In this document: positions 22,960 through 25,790 of the stretch, in pieces
Numbering within the stretch: the first letter of the stretch is position 1
How the letters are laid out: each line of letters begins with the position of its first letter
From: GCA-2687515 sp963582805
GTDB lineage: Bacteria; Pseudomonadota; Alphaproteobacteria; Rhodospirillales; UBA2165
NCBI GenBank assembly: GCA_963582805.1
Contig: CAUZTZ010000014.1
Span: forward strand, 1-25,790
Direction: 5' to 3'
DNA: 25,790 nucleotides
Translations under genes and position numbers: made by a program
The notes under the pieces: model-generated
Seen by the model: the letters and a program-made list of their open reading frames with translations, nothing else
Database searches by the model: none
Told to the model about the DNA's origin: nothing

Positions 22960-23586
22960 ATGAGTTTGAAATATATTGAGCTGAATTTTGTCAACAGGTC
23001 GGCGGACATGAACAACAGCAGCATTGTAATTTTTCAAAAAAACGTTGCCGCGGATTTGGACGAATTGACGGTTGCCTGGATTGTCATCAAAAACTGCGGC
23101 CGCCTGAATTATCATCCGTTCATATATCCCATGCAAATGGATGTGTCGGCCAGCGATTCCTACGGCAATTATACGCCGCACATGCCCGCACCCGACGGCC
23201 ATGCCTTTGAGATGGTTGAAGATTTCACCGGTGATGTGCTGCAACGCGCGCGCCGGCCGGCCCAATCGCCAAGCGAGGTAGAGGTCCGCAATAATCTGGA
23301 GACCGGCGCCATAACCGCAAATTTCTTCAAGGACGGAAAGCTGGTTGCCGCCAAAACCGGCATAGCGCCCGCGCAAAAAGCGGTGATTGAGATCCAACCC
23401 ATCATATACATTGGCGTCGTCTCCCAAATTACCCAGGGGGCAATCATCGAGGCGGCAATCATTCAGCAGATACACAGGCGGTTCGACCTGACCGGGATAA
23501 CCAAGGCCGATATCGTCATGACCGGCGGCGGGCCGGGGCGGCAATCAATGCCGTTCGAATTTCACCTTCACAATGTCTTTTTGTGA
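22960..23586 (+). CDS. Conserved-looking hypothetical protein, 208 residues
   Basis: I cannot name this protein's function. It has no signal peptide or membrane segment and looks rich in beta-strands. Recognisable blocks are NNSSIVIFQKNVA (near 18-30), AWIVIKNCG, HPFIYPMQM with SASDSYGNYTP, and a C-terminal ADIVMTGGGPG followed by PFEFHLHNV. I have an impression of similar bacterial proteins without assigned roles. AAGGA lies about 9 bases before the ATG. Codon use is more AT-tolerant than in the core genes of the window, and the upstream 180 bases are AT-rich. Both fit a transferred gene. It ends at a 14-base palindrome. Confidence 0.7.
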   Translation: MSLKYIELNFVNRSADMNNSSIVIFQKNVAADLDELTVAWIVIKNCGRLNYHPFIYPMQMDVSASDSYGNYTPHMPAPDGHAFEMVEDFTGDVLQRARRPAQSPSEVEVRNNLETGAITANFFKDGKLVAAKTGIAPAQKAVIEIQPIIYIGVVSQITQGAIIEAAIIQQIHRRFDLTGITKADIVMTGGGPGRQSMPFEFHLHNVFL

Positions 23587-23598
23587 TCAGCGCTGATC
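23585..23598. repeat. 14-base perfect palindrome at the stop codon
   Basis: GATCAGCGCTGATC overlaps the TGA stop of the 208-residue gene. As RNA it could form only a tight hairpin, with no T-run behind it, so a terminator role is doubtful. Confidence 0.6.
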
Positions 23599-23747
23599 CG
23601 GGAGGCCCAGGCCAACCGGGGATGGCCACGGGCTGGCCGATTGGCCGTCCGTCCAGGCACCTCGCCATGTCGTTCGCCAGGCCACGGCGAACCTGGAACC
23701 TCGATACCCGGCGCGCACATACCCATCAGGAGTGGGGAGAATTTGTG

Positions 23748-23773
23748 AAAAGAGGAGCGCCCCATCGGGGCGC
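23748..23773 (-). terminator. Terminator-like hairpin, distal copy, behind the FAH-family gene
   Basis: On the minus strand GCGCCCC and GGGGCGC pair over 7 bases around GAT (23757-23773), followed by TCCTCTTTT. It is one of two tandem copies of the same hairpin-and-tail unit and lies about 105 bases after the FAH-family stop codon. Confidence 0.5.
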
Positions 23774-23784
23774 CCGCGTGGGCC

Positions 23785-23810
23785 AAAAGGGGAGTGCCCC
23801 CCATCGGGGC
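23785..23810 (-). terminator. Terminator-like hairpin, proximal copy, behind the FAH-family gene
   Basis: On the minus strand CCCC-GAT-GGGG with flanking G/C pairs (23796-23810) is followed by ACTCCCCTTTT. The stem is shorter than in the other copy. The unit overlaps the right copy of the 21-base repeat, so a repeat role competes with a terminator role. Confidence 0.4.
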
Positions 23811-23826
23811 GCCCGGCTGGCCAACC
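23806..23826 (-). repeat. 21-base GC-rich repeat, right copy (inverted)
   Basis: This is the exact reverse complement of 21954-21974. A degenerate third copy of the surrounding unit (TTTTGGCCCACGCGGGCGCC on the minus strand) follows directly at about 23767-23788. Confidence 0.8.
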
Positions 23827-23877
23827 CGGCATTATAGGGCCATGTGGGGACACCCCACACCCCGGGCCCCAGCCGGG

Positions 23878-24744
23878 CTACGAGTGAGCGCGCACCGCGA
23901 CTTGCATCGATCCAATCCCCTCGAAATCGAATTCGATGGTATCGCCGTCTTCCACCTTTGATACCCCGGCGCAGGTGCCCGACATGATGATGTCGCCGGG
24001 GACCAAGGTGTAATAGTTGGAGCCCCACGATATCTGGTGGGCCAGCTTCATGATCATCATTGAGGTGTTGGCCTTTTGCCGTACCTCGCCATTGACGCGC
24101 AGCTCGAATTCCAGATTTTCCGGCTCCGGCACCTCGTCGGCGGTGATCATCCAGGGGCCGAGGACAGCGTAACTGTCGATGGATTTGCGCATCGAGCGGT
24201 CCTGGCCGCCGCGCACCACCATGTCCATGGCCAGCGCATAACCGGCGACGTAATCAAAGGCCTCCTCAATGGGGATATCGGAGCCGCGCTTGCCGATGAT
24301 AACGCCCAGTTCGGCCTCGTGATCGGTGCGCTTGTCGGGAAAGCGGACGGCAACACCTTCCGACGGGCCAACCAAAGCCGAATTGGCTTTCAGGAACAAT
24401 CCCTGCTCTTCGATGGAACCGGCGAAGCGCTTGCGCCCGGCGTCGAAATCGGGATCGCCCTTGGCTTCGTCCCGGTGCGCCTGATAGTTGGCAGGCACGC
24501 CGATAATCTTGGTGGGGTTGGCAACCGGGGACAGGAAATCCACGGACGCGATTTCAATGGCGGCGGCGCCATCAGCGAGACTTTCCAATTCCGGGCGCAA
24601 TTCTGGCAACCGTTCGATCAGTTGATCGCCCAACGGGAACGGGTAGCGGACGGGCTCGAATTTATCCAAAATGGCGGTGACATCGTGCACCCCATCGTCC
24701 CGGACAACACCGATCCGATTGTCGTTAAAACGGCAGATTTTCAT
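23878..24744 (-). CDS. Fumarylacetoacetate hydrolase family protein
   Basis: This 288-residue protein of the FAH superfamily has divalent-metal ligands Glu143, Glu145 (DHEAELGVIIG) and Asp174 (LAMDMVVR). It also has the family segments GVPANYQAHRDEAK (82-95), KSIDSYAVLGPW (187-198), GSNYYTLVPGDIIMSGT (241-257) and VEDGDTIEFDFEGIG. Members hydrolyse, hydrate or decarboxylate oxo-diacids in aromatic and sugar-acid breakdown, for example acylpyruvases, oxaloacetate decarboxylases and 2-keto-3-deoxy acid dehydratases. A strong GGAGGGAG lies before the ATG. It is divergent from the Rieske oxygenase gene, with 340 bases between. A joint role in breakdown of an aromatic compound is likely but unproven. 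Confidence 0.9.
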   Translation of the reverse strand: MKICRFNDNRIGVVRDDGVHDVTAILDKFEPVRYPFPLGDQLIERLPELRPELESLADGAAAIEIASVDFLSPVANPTKIIGVPANYQAHRDEAKGDPDFDAGRKRFAGSIEEQGLFLKANSALVGPSEGVAVRFPDKRTDHEAELGVIIGKRGSDIPIEEAFDYVAGYALAMDMVVRGGQDRSMRKSIDSYAVLGPWMITADEVPEPENLEFELRVNGEVRQKANTSMMIMKLAHQISWGSNYYTLVPGDIIMSGTCAGVSKVEDGDTIEFDFEGIGSMQVAVRAHS

Positions 24745-24920
24745 GTCGCGCTCCCTCCGGTCCCGATGGATTGATTTAGCGCCATTTTAACCCGCCCGGC
24801 GTCATTTGGCGAACAGCTTGTATCGGCGATATTCAACCCGGTGTCAGGCTGGGCTCGCAGCCAACCTGATGCCCGCTTGCGGAGGCAAATCCGGCCTGCA
24901 AATCGTGCGCCGGAATAAAT

Positions 24921-24960
24921 AATTAAGGTTTGTATCCCCTTAATTCGTGTCGCCTTAATT
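24921..24960. promoter_or_regulatory. AATTAAGG/CCTTAATT operator-like array
   Basis: A perfect inverted repeat, AATTAAGG (24921-24928) and CCTTAATT (24938-24945), has a 9-base spacer. CCTTAATT is repeated a third time at 24953-24960, 15 bases on from the second. It stands in the divergent gap before the Rieske gene, about 20 bases upstream of the predicted -35, where an activator or repressor would bind. Confidence 0.55.
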
Positions 24961-24979
24961 GAACAGCCTCAGCCAAAAC

Positions 24980-25009
24980 GAGACATCGGCTGCGTATCTG
25001 CGCTATAAT
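24980..25009 (+). promoter_or_regulatory. Predicted promoter of the Rieske oxygenase gene
   Basis: A perfect TATAAT (25004-25009) is preceded at 18 bases by GAGACA (24980-24985), a 4-of-6 match to the -35 consensus. Transcription would start near 25016 and leave a leader of about 70 bases. Confidence 0.5.
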
Positions 25010-25084
25010 TGACCCCGGCGTTTAAACTTCGGTAAAACCATTCGATGCGCCAAAAGGAATATTGTATTCCGGGAGAAGATGAGA

Positions 25085-25790
25085 ATGCCTGAATTCGCGA
25101 TGGAACCCTTGGTCCAAAATGCGTGGTATATTGCCGCTTGGTCTGGCGAGCTTGATGCAGGACCGGTTGCTCGAAAGATCATGGGCGAGCACATGGTAAT
25201 GTTTCGAAGCGGCGACGGCCAAGTGGCGGCTCTTGAAGACCGATGTTGCCACCGAGCCGTTAAGCTGTCCCTCGGAAAATCGGTCGAAGAGGGAATCCAA
25301 TGCGGCTATCACGGCATGGTCTTCGACGCCAGTGGGGCGTGCGTAAATAATCCGGGCGGGCAGCTAAATCCTTCCTACCGCGTCCGTTCTTTTCCAGTGG
25401 TTGAGCGCCAAAAAATTATCTGGGTGTGGACTGGTGACCCGGAACAGGCTGATCAGAGCGCGATCGTCGATTTTCCCTATCACGATATGAACGAGGAGTG
25501 GAATTTCATTTTTGGCCGCTACGATATTGCCGCCAATTACATGTTCATGATCGACAACCTGATGGATCTTACCCATCTCGGATATGTACACATCTCAACC
25601 ATCGGCGGTCATCCGGGCGAGCAGGATATCGCGGAATTGGACACTGTCCGGACCGAGCGCGGCACGAAATTCGTTCGCTGGATGGTGAACTCGACGCCGC
25701 CTCCTGCCTTTGTTGCAGCCGGCAAATTTGAGGGGCCGGTGGACCGTTGGGGTGAGTTTGAGTACCTGGCTCCGGGAACGGTCCTGCAAT
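25085..25790 (+). CDS. Rieske non-heme iron oxygenase, N-terminal part (cut by window end)
   Basis: An open frame of 235 codons runs off the right edge without a stop. The N-terminal Rieske domain binds a [2Fe-2S] cluster through a CCH motif and, 18 residues later, CGYH. The catalytic domain begins with DLTHLGYVH, the usual D-x2-H-x4-H iron site. The opening PLVQNAWYIAAW and this layout fit the vanillate O-demethylase (VanA) / aryl monooxygenase group, which needs a separate reductase not visible here. The ATG at 25085 lies 9 bases after GGAG. An ATG at 25079 is too close to it. Codon use is less GC-biased than in the gcd and ThDP genes. The substrate is unknown. Confidence 0.9.
   Translation, partial: MPEFAMEPLVQNAWYIAAWSGELDAGPVARKIMGEHMVMFRSGDGQVAALEDRCCHRAVKLSLGKSVEEGIQCGYHGMVFDASGACVNNPGGQLNPSYRVRSFPVVERQKIIWVWTGDPEQADQSAIVDFPYHDMNEEWNFIFGRYDIAANYMFMIDNLMDLTHLGYVHISTIGGHPGEQDIAELDTVRTERGTKFVRWMVNSTPPPAFVAAGKFEGPVDRWGEFEYLAPGTVLQ

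Noticed and set aside
23748..23826. A CRISPR array or transposon end at the GC-rich repeats
   Set aside because: The units are adjacent without regular spacers, and no transposase or cas gene is in the window.

Overview
The window looks like part of a chromosome from an alphaproteobacterium, probably of the Rhodospirillales type. I infer this from the moderately high GC content, the tightly packed genes with clear Shine-Dalgarno sites, and the content: many acyl-CoA and hydroxyacid enzymes, single solute-binding proteins and small catabolic groups. No rRNA, tRNA, CRISPR array, transposase or integrase was seen. Nineteen complete protein genes, one partial gene at the right edge and four small or hypothetical genes are supported. 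All family calls come from reading the translations, not from searches.

Layout. (1) 148-5017, minus strand: a six-gene operon that reads as acyl-CoA dehydrogenase, glutaconyl-CoA decarboxylase alpha subunit (GcdA), biotin carrier, small gamma/delta-type membrane subunit, sodium-pumping beta subunit (GcdB) and an unknown two-helix membrane protein. The dehydrogenase resembles the non-decarboxylating glutaryl-CoA dehydrogenase of anaerobes. The operon would therefore convert glutaryl-CoA to crotonyl-CoA in two steps and save the decarboxylation energy as a sodium gradient. (2) 5184-6770: an arylsulfotransferase-family protein without a signal peptide, behind an AT-rich gap. (3) 6912-10372: purC, a hydroxypyruvate-isomerase-like TIM barrel protein and an orphan family-5 solute-binding protein. 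(4) 10509-11429, plus strand: a two-domain extradiol-type (VOC) dioxygenase with a palindromic operator-like site in its promoter region. (5) 11435-13628, minus: two tandem aldo/keto reductases and a TusA-like protein. (6) 13768-14418: an orphan MlaC-like periplasmic protein with its own terminator and a consensus CRP-type site about 62 bases upstream of its predicted start of transcription.

(7) 14810-21935: a catabolic region of uncertain substrate. It has a histidinol-dehydrogenase-family enzyme with an atypical thiolase (minus), a short-chain dehydrogenase (plus), a D-2-hydroxyacid dehydrogenase (minus), and a ThDP enzyme followed by a class II aldolase/adducin protein (plus). (8) 21936-23877: a gene-poor, repeat-rich stretch with an ASCH-domain-like gene, a 208-residue protein of unknown function, 21-base inverted repeats at its two ends, a decamer array and GC-rich hairpins. 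(9) 23878-25790: a fumarylacetoacetate-hydrolase-family gene (minus) and the start of a Rieske oxygenase gene (plus), which is preceded by a repeated AATTAAGG/CCTTAATT operator-like array and is cut by the window end.

The strongest biological lead is region 1. A sodium-pumping glutaconyl-CoA decarboxylase paired with a non-decarboxylating-type dehydrogenase is known from anaerobes, while this neighbourhood, with a Rieske oxygenase and an extradiol-type dioxygenase, points to an oxygen-using organism.
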